From assembly GCA_000156295.1 (NCBI GenBank), contig DS999226.1, forward strand, positions 210,781-274,780: 64,000 nt of DNA, read 5' to 3'. Below are positions 43,714 to 54,300 of this stretch, piece after piece; position 1 is the stretch's first letter, and every line of letters starts with the position of its first letter. The DNA is from a marine gamma proteobacterium HTCC2148 (GTDB lineage Bacteria; Pseudomonadota; Gammaproteobacteria; Pseudomonadales; Halieaceae). The notes below the pieces were generated by a model. That model was given only the letters and a program-made list of their open reading frames with translations, had not been told where the DNA came from and did not search any database. A program made the translations under genes and the position numbers.

Positions 43714-45157
43714 ACCCCGACAAGCCCTTTACAAAAAACGCCTTACTAGCTGGCTTGCGCGCAATTTTGCCCGCCGACTGCCTGATTGAGGACCAAGAGT
43801 CTCAGCGTCCCTTCGAATGTGATGGGCTGTTACTGTATCGAGAATTGCCACTACTTGTCGCTCTGCCTGAGACGGTGGCGCAAATACAGTCAGTGCTCAA
43901 ATGCTGCCACCAGCTGGGTGTGCCGGTTGTCGCCCGCGGCTCAGCACTGGGCTTTGCGCGGGCGCCATGCCGCATCCTGAAAGCGTGCTGCTTGGCCTGT
44001 CCAAACTCAACAATATTCTGGAAGTAGACCCAAAAGCGCGCACGGCGCGGCTACAACCGGGTGTCACCAACCTGGCGATCTCTGAGGCTGCCGCTGCTCA
44101 TGGTCTTTACTACGGTCCCGACCCTTCCTCCCAGATCGCCTGCAGCATCGGCGGCAATGTGGCTGAAAATTCAGGTGGAGTTCATTGCCTAAAGTACGGC
44201 CTGACGGTACACAACCTGCTCTGCGTAGAAATGCTTACGGTGGAAGGTGAGCGCACAACCCTTGGCGGTGGTGGCTTGGACAGTCCGGGCTACGACTTGA
44301 TGGCCCTGGTCACTGGCTCCGAGGGCCTGCTGGGCATTGTTACCGAAGTGACTGTAAAACTACTCCCCTGTCCGGAAGTCGCCCGCGTAGTGATGGCAGG
44401 TTTCGACAGCGTGCGTGCCGCCGGCGATGCGGTGGGCGCGGTGATCGCTGCAGGCATTATACCAGCGGGCCTGGAAATGATGGACGCACTCGCCATCCAA
44501 GCGGCAGAAGACTTTGCCCAGGCCGGATACCCAAAAGAGGCACAGGCATTATTATTGTGTGAACTGGATGGCACCGCCGAGGAAGTTGACCAGCATGTTG
44601 AGGCAGTAACGAATATTTTTAACCAACACGGCGCCAGCTCACTGCGCGTCTCCAGTGATGATGCTGAGAGAGCGCTGCTGTGGAAAGGTCGCAAATCTGC
44701 CTTCCCCGCTATCGGTAGACTAAGTGCCGACTACTACTGCATGGATGGCACCATCCCGCGTAGTCAGGTCTCTCATGTGCTGGAAGAAATCAGCAAACTA
44801 TCAGCGAAATACCAACTGCGCTGTGCCAATGTATTTCATGCAGGAGACGGTAATTTGCACCCGCTGATCATGTTCGACAGCGGTGACCCTCAGCAGCTAG
44901 CGCGGGCCGAACGTTTCGGCGCAGACATACTCGAACTGTCAGTGGCCGTCGGCGGCTGCATTACCGGTGAACACGGCGTAGGACTGGAGAAATTGAACCA
45001 AATGCCCAGTCAGTTCAGTGAGGCCGAGCTACACCAGTTTGAAGACATCAAGCACGCTTTTGACCCGGCACTCACTCTCAACCCGGGCAAAGGCATCCCT
45101 ATATTGAAGCGCTGCCAAGAATACCGTGCACTTCCCCGCAGGCACAGCCATGACTGA
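43710..45157 (+). pseudogene. glcD: Glycolate oxidase subunit GlcD, interrupted by a one-base loss
   Basis: GlcD is the FAD-binding catalytic subunit oxidising glycolate or D-lactate. The frame from GTG 43710 gives the normal N-terminus (ALPETVAQIQSVLKCC, VVARGS) up to about 43942, then runs out of frame into a stop at 44027. From about 43943 another frame gives the rest: STGLCAGAMPHP, GGNVAENSGGVHCLKYG, GSEGLLGIVTEVT, HAGDGNLHP, ITGEHGVG. Adding one G (TCAGGCACT for TCAGCACT at 43941-43948) restores RGSGTGLCAGAMPHP, the conserved FAD pyrophosphate loop, and a protein of 482 aa. Either an error or a real loss; the intact glcE and glcF argue for an error or a recent change. Confidence 0.88.
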
Positions 45158-46184
45158 TGCACTGCAGCAACTGGCCGCCAGAGTTTGCGCAGCAAAAGCG
45201 GACGCCACGCCGCTTTATGTCCACGGTGGTAATACTAAAAAACACTTACTGGGAAGAACTTGCTCGGTCGAGCGCACACTCGATATCTCGAAGTATCGTG
45301 GGATAAGTCACTACCAGCCCCAAGAGTTGGTTATTAGTGCACGCGCAGGCACTCCGATCAGCGAACTGGAGAGCGCCCTGGCTGAACAGGGGCAAATGCT
45401 GCCCTTTGAGCCACCTCGCTACGCTGGCCAGGCGACAATCGGTGGCACGCTGGCTGGCAACCTGTCGGGCCCGGGAAGGCCCTGGTTGGGCTCAATAAGG
45501 GATTCGGTTCTGGGGGTGCAATTAATCAACGGCAGCGGCCAAATTCTGGAATTCGGTGGCAAGGTAATGAAAAACGTCGCTGGCTATGACGTTTCCAGGC
45601 TGCAAGCTGGAGCACTGGGAACCCTGGGCGTGATTTGCGAGGTACACCTCAAGGTTTTGCCATTGCCGGAAGCTAGCGTCACCCTCGCCCGGGACACCTC
45701 GCCGGACGAAGCGCTGGCTCTGATGACAAACTACGCTGGCCAGCCAAAACCTCTGACGGGCGCCTGCTGGGTGAACGGAAAGCTGTATCTGCGTTTGGCC
45801 GGGGCTGCCAGTGCCGTGGAGCACACTGCCCAAATCTGGGGTGGTGATCGGGTCGATGGCGCTATCTGGACACAACTGCAAGACATGACTCACTCCTTCT
45901 TTACGCCTTCCGCTGAGCTTTGGCGTCTTGCCACCACTCCAACGGCGCCCTGCTCGGATCAGGCTGACCAGTGCATTGACTGGGGTGGATCCCAGCGCTG
46001 GCTGCGAACACCACCAGCAAGCATTCCTCAGGGCGCGCACCTCAATCTGTTTTCGGGTGGAGATCGACAGACTGAAGTCAGGGGTAAGCTCGATCAAGTT
46101 CAACAAACATTGCAGCTTAGACTCAAAAAAGCCTTTGATCCGGCAGGAATCCTCAATCCTGGCCGCCTGTACAGTTGGATGTAA
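45150..46184 (+). CDS. glcE: Glycolate oxidase FAD-binding subunit GlcE
   Basis: A 344-aa FAD_binding_4 protein, second subunit of glycolate oxidase: ISARAGTPISELESALAEQGQMLPFEPP, GATIGGTLAGNLSGP-like turn, VMKNVAGYDVSRLQAGALGTLGVI and the C-terminal DPAGILNPGRLY. E. coli GlcE has 350 aa. ATG 45150 overlaps the glcD end (stop 45155-45157), consistent with coupled translation; a GTG at 45126 is possible but would extend the N-terminus without family support. Confidence 0.92.
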   Translation: MTDALQQLAARVCAAKADATPLYVHGGNTKKHLLGRTCSVERTLDISKYRGISHYQPQELVISARAGTPISELESALAEQGQMLPFEPPRYAGQATIGGTLAGNLSGPGRPWLGSIRDSVLGVQLINGSGQILEFGGKVMKNVAGYDVSRLQAGALGTLGVICEVHLKVLPLPEASVTLARDTSPDEALALMTNYAGQPKPLTGACWVNGKLYLRLAGAASAVEHTAQIWGGDRVDGAIWTQLQDMTHSFFTPSAELWRLATTPTAPCSDQADQCIDWGGSQRWLRTPPASIPQGAHLNLFSGGDRQTEVRGKLDQVQQTLQLRLKKAFDPAGILNPGRLYSWM

Positions 46185-46188
46185 GGCC

Positions 46189-47415
46189 ATGCATGTAGAA
46201 CTACACCCGCGTTACAGCGATAACACTGAAGCCAAGCGCGCTGGCGAATTAATCAGCGCCTGTGTGCACTGCGGCCTTTGTCTGGCCACCTGCCCTACTT
46301 ACCTGGACACAGGTGATGAACGAGACAGTCCTCGAGGCAGAATATACCTGCTCAAACAGTTGTTGGAAGAAGGCGAGGCCGGCGCTGTAACCCGCACCCA
46401 CCTCGATCGCTGCCTGAGTTGTCGCAGTTGCGAGACCGCCTGCCCCTCCGGCATGCAGTATGGCAAATTGGCTGACATTGGCCGCGGCATGCTGAATATA
46501 GAAGCACCGCGCGGTCCCGTTGAACGCCTGTTTCGTTTCTCACTTAGACAGACACTTTCACGACCAGCCCTTGTCGCCGCACTGCTGCGAACAGGCCAGC
46601 TGTTTCGCCCCCTGTTGCCCCCCAGGCTAAAGCGCAAAATACCCTTGCGGCAAACACCCGGGGCAATGCCTGTATCAACGCAGCCTCGCACCATGTTGGC
46701 CTTATCAGGCTGCGTTCAGTCGGCAGCAACCCCATTAACTCATGCCGCCGCCGCACGGGTACTGGATCGGTTGGGAATCTCGCTGAAGATTGCATCCGAG
46801 GCAGGTTGCTGCGGGGCCGTGAACTACCACCTGGGAGCTCACTCCGATGGCCTGGATAATATGCGCCGCAATATTGATGCCTGGTGGCCAATGATTGAGG
46901 CGGGTGCTGAGGCAATCATCAGCAGTGCCACCGGCTGCGGCAGCACACTGGTCGAGTACGGTGACCTGCTGCAGCACGACTCAGTCTATGCTGCAAAAGC
47001 AAAACGGGTATCCGCTCTATGCCGAGATATTGCCGATGTGCTTGTGGATGAGGATTTGACCCTGCTCAATATTGAGCGAGACATTGGTCGCGTTGCTGTA
47101 CACACACCCTGTAGCCAACAACACGCACTCAAGCAGCCCGATATTGTTAACACCATACTGCGCCGCGCCGGATTCACCCTGGCAAAAACACGGGATGATC
47201 ACCTTTGCTGCGGTTCAGCCGGCACCTATTCCATACTCCAGCGTTCACGCAGCGAGCGCTTGCGCCAGCGCAAACTGGAAGCTTTGCAAGTGGATAATCC
47301 AGCGCTGATCGTCTCAGCTAATGTGGGCTGTCAGTTGCATCTGGATGAAGAGAGCAAGATTCCTGTTAAGCATTGGATTGAGCTACTCGATCCCTTGACC
47401 CATCAGGGCCATTGA
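46189..47415 (+). CDS. glcF: Glycolate oxidase iron-sulfur subunit GlcF
   Basis: A 408-aa subunit carrying electrons from GlcDE to quinone. Two 4Fe-4S clusters are visible: CVHCGLCLATCP and CLSCRSCETACP, followed by two CCG domains (SEAGCCGAVNYHLG, DHLCCGSAGTYS). Length equals E. coli GlcF (407). The ATG at 46189, 4 bp after glcE, gives the exact family N-terminus; the open frame upstream is out of glcE phase and not real. With GlcD and GlcE this allows growth on glycolate, a common algal exudate, in line with a marine lifestyle. Confidence 0.95.
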   Translation: MHVELHPRYSDNTEAKRAGELISACVHCGLCLATCPTYLDTGDERDSPRGRIYLLKQLLEEGEAGAVTRTHLDRCLSCRSCETACPSGMQYGKLADIGRGMLNIEAPRGPVERLFRFSLRQTLSRPALVAALLRTGQLFRPLLPPRLKRKIPLRQTPGAMPVSTQPRTMLALSGCVQSAATPLTHAAAARVLDRLGISLKIASEAGCCGAVNYHLGAHSDGLDNMRRNIDAWWPMIEAGAEAIISSATGCGSTLVEYGDLLQHDSVYAAKAKRVSALCRDIADVLVDEDLTLLNIERDIGRVAVHTPCSQQHALKQPDIVNTILRRAGFTLAKTRDDHLCCGSAGTYSILQRSRSERLRQRKLEALQVDNPALIVSANVGCQLHLDEESKIPVKHWIELLDPLTHQGH

Positions 47416-47497
47416 TAACAAAAATCGACAGGTATTTGCCCACACGCCCGCTATACTGTAGCAATCCCATGACGACTAAGAACAGGACCGATACGCA

Positions 47498-49165
47498 ATG
47501 ATCCACACTACTGACAAGTTGGTACTCCAGGCTGCATTCGCACGAGAAAAGGCGCACCCGCAGCGGGTGTTTATGACCCAGCCTATCCTGGGTGAAGCCA
47601 CCGACTATACCTGGGGAGATACCATGGATCAGGCGCGGCGCATGGCCACCTACCTGAATGCCCTGGATTTACCAGCCAACAGTAACATTGCCCTGATCTC
47701 AAAAAATTGTGCCCACTTCATTATCGCTGAGCTGGCAATCTGGATGGCAGGGCATTGTACCGTTGCTCTTTACCCTACACTCAATGCAGATACGGTTGAA
47801 TACATACTCGATCACTCCGAGTCGAAGCTGGTGTTTGTCGGCAAACTGGACGACTGGGAGCATATGCAAGCGGGCGTGTCTGATGCACTACCAAAGATAG
47901 CGTTGCCGCTCGCACCCGCCAACGATTACGACCAATGGGACGACATTATCGCGGGCAATGAGCCGCTTAATGAGGACCCTGTATGGCCCGCAGATCAGCG
48001 AGCACTGATTTGCTATACCTCGGGAAGCACCGGCCGTCCCAAAGGTGTCGCCCACTCTTTTGGATCGATCTCAGCACCCGCCTCTCTCCAGGGAGACACG
48101 CTGGGCATCACCGAAGACGATCGCATAATATCTTATCTGCCCCTGGCTCACGTCATGGAGCGGGCACTGGTAGAAGCCGGGTCGATTTATCAGGGGGTGC
48201 ATGTGTTCTTCGCCGAAGAGCTCGATACGTTCCTGCAGGACCTGCGTCGGGCGCGGCCAACTCTTTTTATCAGCGTGCCCAGGCTTTGGCTGAAGTTCCA
48301 GTCCGGCGTATTCCAGAAATTTCCCGAGAAAAAGCTGAACCTGCTATTAAAGATTCCGATTGTGAACAACATGATCCGCAAGAAGCTGCTCGACGGACTG
48401 GGCCTTGGCGATGTGCGCATGGCAGCTAGCGGGTCGGCACCGATTCCGGCAGATCTGATTCGCTGGTACGACCGACTGGGTCTTAACATCATGGAAGGCT
48501 ATGGAATGACAGAAGACTTCGCCTATTCCCACATGTCCACCCTGGAGCAGCGAGCCCCGGGGACTGTCGGCTTCCCTGCAACTGGCGTTGAATGTCGCAT
48601 TTCCGACGCCGGTGAGATTGAAGTCAAATCACCCGGATTGATGATGGGCTACTACAAAGCCCCCGAGCTAACCGCTGAAGTAATGACCGAGGATGGCTAC
48701 TTTAAAACAGGCGACCGCGGTGTTTATGACGATGGCCTTCTGCGCATTACCGGTCGGGTTAAGGAACTGTTTAAAACCAGCAAGGGCAAGTACGTCGCCC
48801 CTGTTCCACTGGAAAACCTGCTCAGTGCAGACAGCATGATTGAACAGTGTTGCGTGTCTGGCTCTGGCCGCCAGGCCTGTTATGCCAGCTTGCAACTGGC
48901 TGACGGGTTGCGCAGTAAGTTTGACGACCCCGAATTCAGGGGCAAGGCCAACGCTCATTTTGAAAAACTGCTGAACGAAGTTAACGCCCAGGTAGAGGGT
49001 TACGAAGCACTTCAATTTCTCGCTATCGTACGTGATTCCTGGCAGGTCGAAAACGACTTCCTGACCCCCACGCTCAAGATTAAGCGCAACAATATTGAGG
49101 CTGCCTACGAACCCTTCCTGGATGACTGGTACGACTCTCGTCAAAAGGTAATTTGGCAGGACTGA
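47498..49165 (+). CDS. Long-chain acyl-CoA synthetase-like AMP-binding enzyme
   Basis: A 555-aa adenylate-forming ligase: P-loop YTSGSTGRPKG near residue 171, SYLPLAHVMER, GYGMTEDFAYSHMS, and YFKTGDRGVYDDGLLRITGRVKELFKTSKGKYVAP, the gate and Lys region of fatty acyl-CoA synthetases. The C-terminal domain is shortened and lacks a standard PKTxxGKI; eukaryote-like long-chain ACS members end similarly. Activates a carboxylic, probably fatty, acid. AGGA site 10 nt before the ATG; ends 1 bp before the GNAT gene, so they share a transcript. Confidence 0.9.
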   Translation: MIHTTDKLVLQAAFAREKAHPQRVFMTQPILGEATDYTWGDTMDQARRMATYLNALDLPANSNIALISKNCAHFIIAELAIWMAGHCTVALYPTLNADTVEYILDHSESKLVFVGKLDDWEHMQAGVSDALPKIALPLAPANDYDQWDDIIAGNEPLNEDPVWPADQRALICYTSGSTGRPKGVAHSFGSISAPASLQGDTLGITEDDRIISYLPLAHVMERALVEAGSIYQGVHVFFAEELDTFLQDLRRARPTLFISVPRLWLKFQSGVFQKFPEKKLNLLLKIPIVNNMIRKKLLDGLGLGDVRMAASGSAPIPADLIRWYDRLGLNIMEGYGMTEDFAYSHMSTLEQRAPGTVGFPATGVECRISDAGEIEVKSPGLMMGYYKAPELTAEVMTEDGYFKTGDRGVYDDGLLRITGRVKELFKTSKGKYVAPVPLENLLSADSMIEQCCVSGSGRQACYASLQLADGLRSKFDDPEFRGKANAHFEKLLNEVNAQVEGYEALQFLAIVRDSWQVENDFLTPTLKIKRNNIEAAYEPFLDDWYDSRQKVIWQD

Positions 49166-49166
49166 A

Positions 49167-49664
49167 ATGAGCGAAATCACGGTCTACTACCTGGAGATGC
49201 TGTCCAGAGAGCAATTGGTTCCGGGAAAAACAGCCACAGACCTTATCGTCCACGAGGCTTGCGTGAAGCGCTGGCCCCTGAATCGTTTCCTTTACCAGTA
49301 CGTGGGCGGGCCCTGGGAGTGGACAGACAAGCTCAGCTGGTCGGACCCCCAGTGGCAGGAGTATGCCGAGTCCGACCAACTGCGCACCTGGGTAGGCTAT
49401 GAACAGGGATCACCTGCCGGCTATTTTGAGCTGCAACGGCAAACCGACGATACTGTCGAAATTAAATACTTTGGCCTTGCGGAAGGCTTTATCGGCAAGG
49501 GCTTTGGCGGCCATCTGCTCAGTCGCGCTATTGATGAGGCCTGGCGTTGGGGTGATGTGCAGCGAGTTTGCGTAAACACCTGCTCACTGGATCATCCAGC
49601 TGCCCTTTCCAACTACCAGGCCAGAGGCATGCAGCTATACAAAACCGAACAGGAGAACGCTTAG
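49167..49664 (+). CDS. GNAT-family N-acetyltransferase
   Basis: A 165-aa GNAT: a strand EIKYFGLAEGFIGKGFGGHLL contains the acetyl-CoA pyrophosphate loop (GKGFGG, of R/QxxGxG/A type) followed by helix SRAIDEAWRWG and the VCVNTCSLDHPAALSNYQARGM ending typical of the fold. Substrate unknown. Starts one base after the acyl-CoA ligase stop; its 3' end overlaps the convergent methyltransferase-like gene by 4 bp. Confidence 0.87.
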   Translation: MSEITVYYLEMLSREQLVPGKTATDLIVHEACVKRWPLNRFLYQYVGGPWEWTDKLSWSDPQWQEYAESDQLRTWVGYEQGSPAGYFELQRQTDDTVEIKYFGLAEGFIGKGFGGHLLSRAIDEAWRWGDVQRVCVNTCSLDHPAALSNYQARGMQLYKTEQENA

Positions 49665-50233
49665 GTTCGTGCCTCAAGCAGAAGCTCGAGGCGGCTTTCC
49701 GCTAACAGTACCGAACGTTTCACGGCAAACCCGTCTAACCACTCTTTCAACTTCCCTTGTGACTGCGGCGCATAACCCGGAACTTTATGTTTTCTGGACC
49801 TGAGTGCTATTTCTGAAGTCGAAACAATGCCAAAACGACAATCGCGCTGTGGTGAGCGGAGGTTATGAACAACGAACGCATGTGCCATGGTGGTAGGTGC
49901 CAGGTAAGGTCTGAGGCATTCCATTAGAGCGATAATTCCGTCTTGATCCAGGTAGTTCAACAAGTCCCAAAAAAAACACACGTCAAAGCGAGTTCCCTCA
50001 GGAAAACTCACCAAATTGGACATACGCTCCTGCACAGTCAGTTCGTCCCCGGGTTGAAAACCCAGAGGTAGCTCTGCGAACAAGTCGTTAACGTGCAGTT
50101 TGCAGCGGAAACCGGAAAAGTACTCCATGGTTTCCGGCAACACCGGACCCAGATGCAAGACAGTGACGCACTGATCTTCTGCAATCGACTCGAAAAGACC
50201 GGGCAGCAGTTGACTACTCTGCCGCTCATTCAT
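49661..50233 (-). CDS. Methyltransferase-like protein of unknown function
   Basis: A 190-aa protein whose pattern is that of a degenerate class I methyltransferase: VTVLHLGPVLPETMEYF in place of motif I (no GxGxG), FDVCFFWDLLNYLDQDGIIALMECLRPYLAP as the motif II/III region, and an all-beta end. The missing Gly-rich loop suggests it does not bind SAM normally. Lies 22 bp after the bactofilin gene on the same strand, so the two may act together. Confidence 0.72.
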   Translation of the reverse strand: MNERQSSQLLPGLFESIAEDQCVTVLHLGPVLPETMEYFSGFRCKLHVNDLFAELPLGFQPGDELTVQERMSNLVSFPEGTRFDVCFFWDLLNYLDQDGIIALMECLRPYLAPTTMAHAFVVHNLRSPQRDCRFGIVSTSEIALRSRKHKVPGYAPQSQGKLKEWLDGFAVKRSVLLAESRLELLLEART

Positions 50234-50255
50234 AGCGGGTGTTATCCGTGTTGCT

Positions 50256-50777
50256 TCAGCCGCTCTTCAAGTCCAGCTCGGGGGCTTTTTCTGACAGACT
50301 AGTTGAAGTTTTGGGGGCCAGGGAAACCTTGGCGGGCACTTCACCAGGATCCATATCGATAGAGCCCTTGAATATCGCCCCGTCCTCGAGCGTTACTCGA
50401 GGCGCGACAATATTGCCACGCACATTGCCCGACTTGGAAATCACCACTTTCTCGTTGCCCCGAATGTCACCGGCAACTTCACCGTCGACCCGAACCGTGC
50501 GAGCGGTAATATCAGCGTTGACCTTGCCGGACTCACCCACTGTCACCTGATGCGCGCTCAGTTCAACGGATCCCTCTACCTTGCCCTGGATAACCAGGTC
50601 CTCGTCTCCAGTGACGGTGCCTTTAATTTCGATACTAGGTCCAATCATCGCGGTGCTCCTGTTGATTGCCGGGCTGGGGCTGGCCTGAGAGGCCGTCTTG
50701 GTGGGCGGGGTGTCTGGGCGCGAGCCCTGCTGCTCGGCAGTCACTGCCGTCTGCTTATTCTTATTACGTTCGAACAT
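50256..50777 (-). CDS. Bactofilin (polymer-forming cytoskeletal protein)
   Basis: A 173-aa bactofilin: polar N-terminal tail, then the beta-helix core from about residue 45 to 140 with repeating hexapeptide-like turns (IEIKGTVTGDEDLVIQG, VNADITARTVRVDGEVAGDIRG, VRGNIVAPRVTLEDGAIFKGSIDM), and a disordered acidic tail. Bactofilins polymerise without nucleotides at the membrane and position cell-wall or motility proteins. No M23 peptidase partner is adjacent, unlike many bactofilin loci; the following gene is the methyltransferase-like protein. Confidence 0.93.
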   Translation of the reverse strand: MFERNKNKQTAVTAEQQGSRPDTPPTKTASQASPSPAINRSTAMIGPSIEIKGTVTGDEDLVIQGKVEGSVELSAHQVTVGESGKVNADITARTVRVDGEVAGDIRGNEKVVISKSGNVRGNIVAPRVTLEDGAIFKGSIDMDPGEVPAKVSLAPKTSTSLSEKAPELDLKSG

Positions 50778-51102
50778 CGGGATGTCACCTTACTCATTCC
50801 GGGCAAAATATCCTACCAGTGCCCCTGAAAATCGACCAGTCAAAAACCGCAGATTTTGAAAAAAAACGATTTACAGCTTTTTCGTTATATGGATCGCTGC
50901 TTTCAGAACTATTCGTTGTTGGCGAAGCCCTCTGGCCTCTGGTTTGATGGATAGTGTGCCTGTTGGCACCCTTCGATGTATTGCTGCGCGTTATTTTAGC
51001 CAAATACATGCCAAAATCTGAATCGACCGCCGTTCGCGGTGAGCGAGGGGGAACTCTCGCGGCTCTCGGACGGTACTTACGCCTGAAACGGAGACATCCT
51101 CT
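50778..51102. other. Intergenic stretch with probable rmf 5' leader
   Basis: 325 bp between bactofilin and rmf, which diverge. No gene seen. The last 90 bp before rmf contain two short inverted repeats (CCGCC-GTTC-GCGG near 51030 and GCGAG...CTCGC near 51042-51060) and a GGAG 9 nt before the ATG, so a structured leader on the rmf mRNA is likely. A-rich tracts near 50850-50870 may be part of the bactofilin promoter. Confidence 0.4.
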
Positions 51103-51306
51103 ATGAGAAGACAGAAGCGCGACATGAACACCAGGGCATTTGATAAAGGTTACCAGGCCGGCGTTTCAGGACGCAGCCAGGACTTTTGCCCCCACGAGAA
51201 CGACGCCCATCGTCAAAACTGGATTTCCGGTTGGCGAGAAGGCCGTTGTGATCAATGGGATGGCTTGACCGGAATCTCTGGCGTTCACAAGATTCGAGCG
51301 CTCTGA
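51103..51306 (+). CDS. rmf: Ribosome modulation factor
   Basis: A 67-aa Rmf: MRRQKRDMNTRAFDKGYQAG aligns with the E. coli start, followed by GRSQDFCPHENDAHRQNWISGWREGR. Rmf dimerises 70S ribosomes into inactive 100S particles in stationary phase. About twelve residues longer than E. coli Rmf (55), as usual in related marine groups. Its stop lies 2 bp from the convergent glutamate dehydrogenase stop region; no terminator visible between them. Confidence 0.96.
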   Translation: MRRQKRDMNTRAFDKGYQAGVSGRSQDFCPHENDAHRQNWISGWREGRCDQWDGLTGISGVHKIRAL

Positions 51307-51310
51307 CTTC

Positions 51311-54300
51311 TCAAACCTCTACCTGATCCACCGGCCGCTTGCTGCTCTGAGCAAGATCCAGTAGCTCCCTGTTTGCCACGGCGAACATGGCAAAGTCTGG
51401 CGCGTCGGTGGCATGCAGTTCAGCCAACATCGCTTGCCAGCGGCTCAGCAGGCTTTCCTGTTCACCCTCCCAGCGCTGCATGCAGGTCAGTAGGTTGGCA
51501 TCCTCATCAAGGTGCTTTAACGCCCCCACGGCCAGCGTACGCTGCTGCCACTCCAGGTCTTCCATATAAGTGTCGCGAGCCAGCGCTTGCCACTCGTTTT
51601 CGACTTTTGATGCCAGTATTTGTCCACTGAACCAATCCAGTTCAAGGCGTTCACCGATGAAAAAATAAAGATTGGCGACATCCAGCAAGGACGCCTCGCT
51701 CTCTTTCGCGGCCTGGATAATACCTAAACCCGTGTAAGCCAATTGCGTGCCGGCAATTCGCGAGGCCAGCTCCTCGCCCACCCCCTCTTCCACATAGCGA
51801 TCATAGGCCGACTCATACAGTTCAGCTGAACTGCCGCGCAGCATTGCAGGATAGGCTTCCCGCAGCTGTTCCAGGCCTGCACTGAACTCCTCCACCAGTG
51901 GTGTGGGCGCCAGTTCGTGACGACGATTACGCAATAGCCAGCGAGTGGCACGTTTCACCAGCCGCAAGAGCTTGAGCATCATATCCATCTGCACGGCGGA
52001 TGAGACTCGATGATCAAGCAGTTCGATCCACTCCCACAGTTCTCGTAAGCGAAACACTTCCGTCACCGTAATGAAGGCGCGGGCCACATCTGCCGCCGAT
52101 GCACCCGTGGCCTTGGCTTGGCGTGAAACAAAGTTCAGCCCCATGCGGTTAACAATGTCGTTAGCCACCTGGGTGGACATGATTTCACGGTGCAGCCGGT
52201 GACTGAGAACCTCGTCGGAATACTGTTCAACCAAACGCTGGGGGAAGGCAGTATTCACTGCATTGGCCAGATAGGAGTCTTTGCCCAGGTCCGAATCGAT
52301 CAATTGCTCCTTGAGCACCGCCTTGCTGTAAGAGATCAGCACCGATAATTCGGGCCGAGTCAGCGGTTGCCCCTGCGTTCGCCGCTCCAGCAGCTCCTCG
52401 TCACTGGGCAAAAATTCCAGCGCCCTGTCTATGCGCCCTGCCTCCTCCATGTTCTCAATGAAACGCCGATATTCGCCGAACCGTTCCTCAGCCTGCAACT
52501 CGACCATACTGATCGCCTGCACCTGATGGTAGTTGTTCTGAAGCACCAGTTCAGAGATGCTATCTGTCATTTCCTCCAGCAACTGATTACGCTGTTTTTC
52601 AGTGAGGTCGCCGCGGGCAACAACCGCATTGAGTAATATCTTGATATTCACTTCGTGGTCTGAGCAATCCACGCCGCCGGCGTTATCAATAAAGTCGGTA
52701 TTGGAACGACCACCGGTCAGGCTATATTCAACTCTTGCGAGCTGTGTCATACCCAGGTTTCCACCCTCTCCAATCACTTTGCAGCGCAAGTCTTTACCAT
52801 CGGCTCGCAATGAATCATTGGCTTTGTCACCAACGTCAAAATGAGTCTCGGTAGAAGCCTTCACGTAGGTCCCGATGCCGCCATTCCACAGCAAATCGAC
52901 CCGCGCCTTGAGTAAGTGAGAAATCAATTCATTGGGTGTTAACTGCGTGGCCTCAATATCGAATCGATCCTGCATTTGCGGTGATATCAATATGGATTTG
53001 GCATTACGATCAAACACTCCGCCGCCTTCAGAGATGAGTTCCGACGCATAATCTCTCCAGCTGGAACGAGGCAGGTCAAACAAACGCTTGCGTTCAATAT
53101 AACTGGCAGCTGCCTCTGGCGCTGGATCAATAAAGATGTGCAGATGATTAAACGCCGCTAGCAGTTGAATATGCTCCGACAGCAGCATGCCGTTGCCGAA
53201 TACGTCGCCGCCCATATCACCGACTCCAACAACGCTAAAGTCTGCAGACTGAATGTCGACACCCATTTCCCGGAAATGCCGCTGCACCGAGACCCAGGCA
53301 CCTTTAGCGGTGATACCCATTTTCTTGTGGTCATAGCCGGCACTGCCACCGGAGGCAAAGGCATCGCCCAGCCAAAAACTGTACTCGTCAGAGAGGCTAT
53401 TGGCTATGTCAGAGAACGTAGCTGTGCCCTTATCCGCAGCTACAACCAGGTACGGGTCGTCATCATCTTTGGCAACCACATGGGGCGGGCGCACCACTGA
53501 GACATCTCCCCGATTGTCCGTAATATCCAGAAGTCCACGAATAAATAACTTGTAGCACTCTATCCCTTCTTTCTGAATCTCATCTCGTGACATTTCTGCA
53601 TTCAACTGCCTTGCTACAAAACCTCCCTTGGCGCCAACAGGGACAATGACTGCATTTTTGACCTGCTGTGCCTTTACCAGGCCCAATACTTCGGTACGAA
53701 AATCTTCATGACGGTCTGACCAGCGCAACCCGCCCCTGGCGACCTTGCCACCGCGCAAGTGCACGCCCTCCACCCGAGGTGAGTACACATAGACCTCAAA
53801 CATGGGTACCGGCTGAGGGATTCCCGGTATAGCAGAAGGTTTCAACTTAAATGACAGGTAGGGTTTGAGACCACCTCCCTCAGCTTGCTGGAAGAAATTA
53901 GTGCGCAGGGTGGCCTTAATCAACTTCACATACTGCCGAATAATGCGATCCTGGCCCAGGTTTTGCACCTTCTCCAGTGAAAGCAAAATACGCTGTTCAA
54001 CGTCGAGTTCGCGCTCTCCCCGCCATGATTCGTCACCGTCAAACACCGGCGAGAAACGGGTCAGGAATAATTCAACGATCAGCGCAGTAATTTGCAGATG
54101 GTCTGCCATAGTTTCGGCAATGTACTTCACACTGTAGGGAAAGTTGAGCTGCTGTAAGTAGCGGGCATAGGCGCGCAATGAAGCAATTTCTCGCCAACTA
54201 AGCCTGGTACCAATCAGCAGGCGATTAAAGGAATCGCTCTCTGCTTCGCCAAACCAGATGCGAGCGAAGGCATCCTCAAACTCCTCTTTGACCTGCTCGA

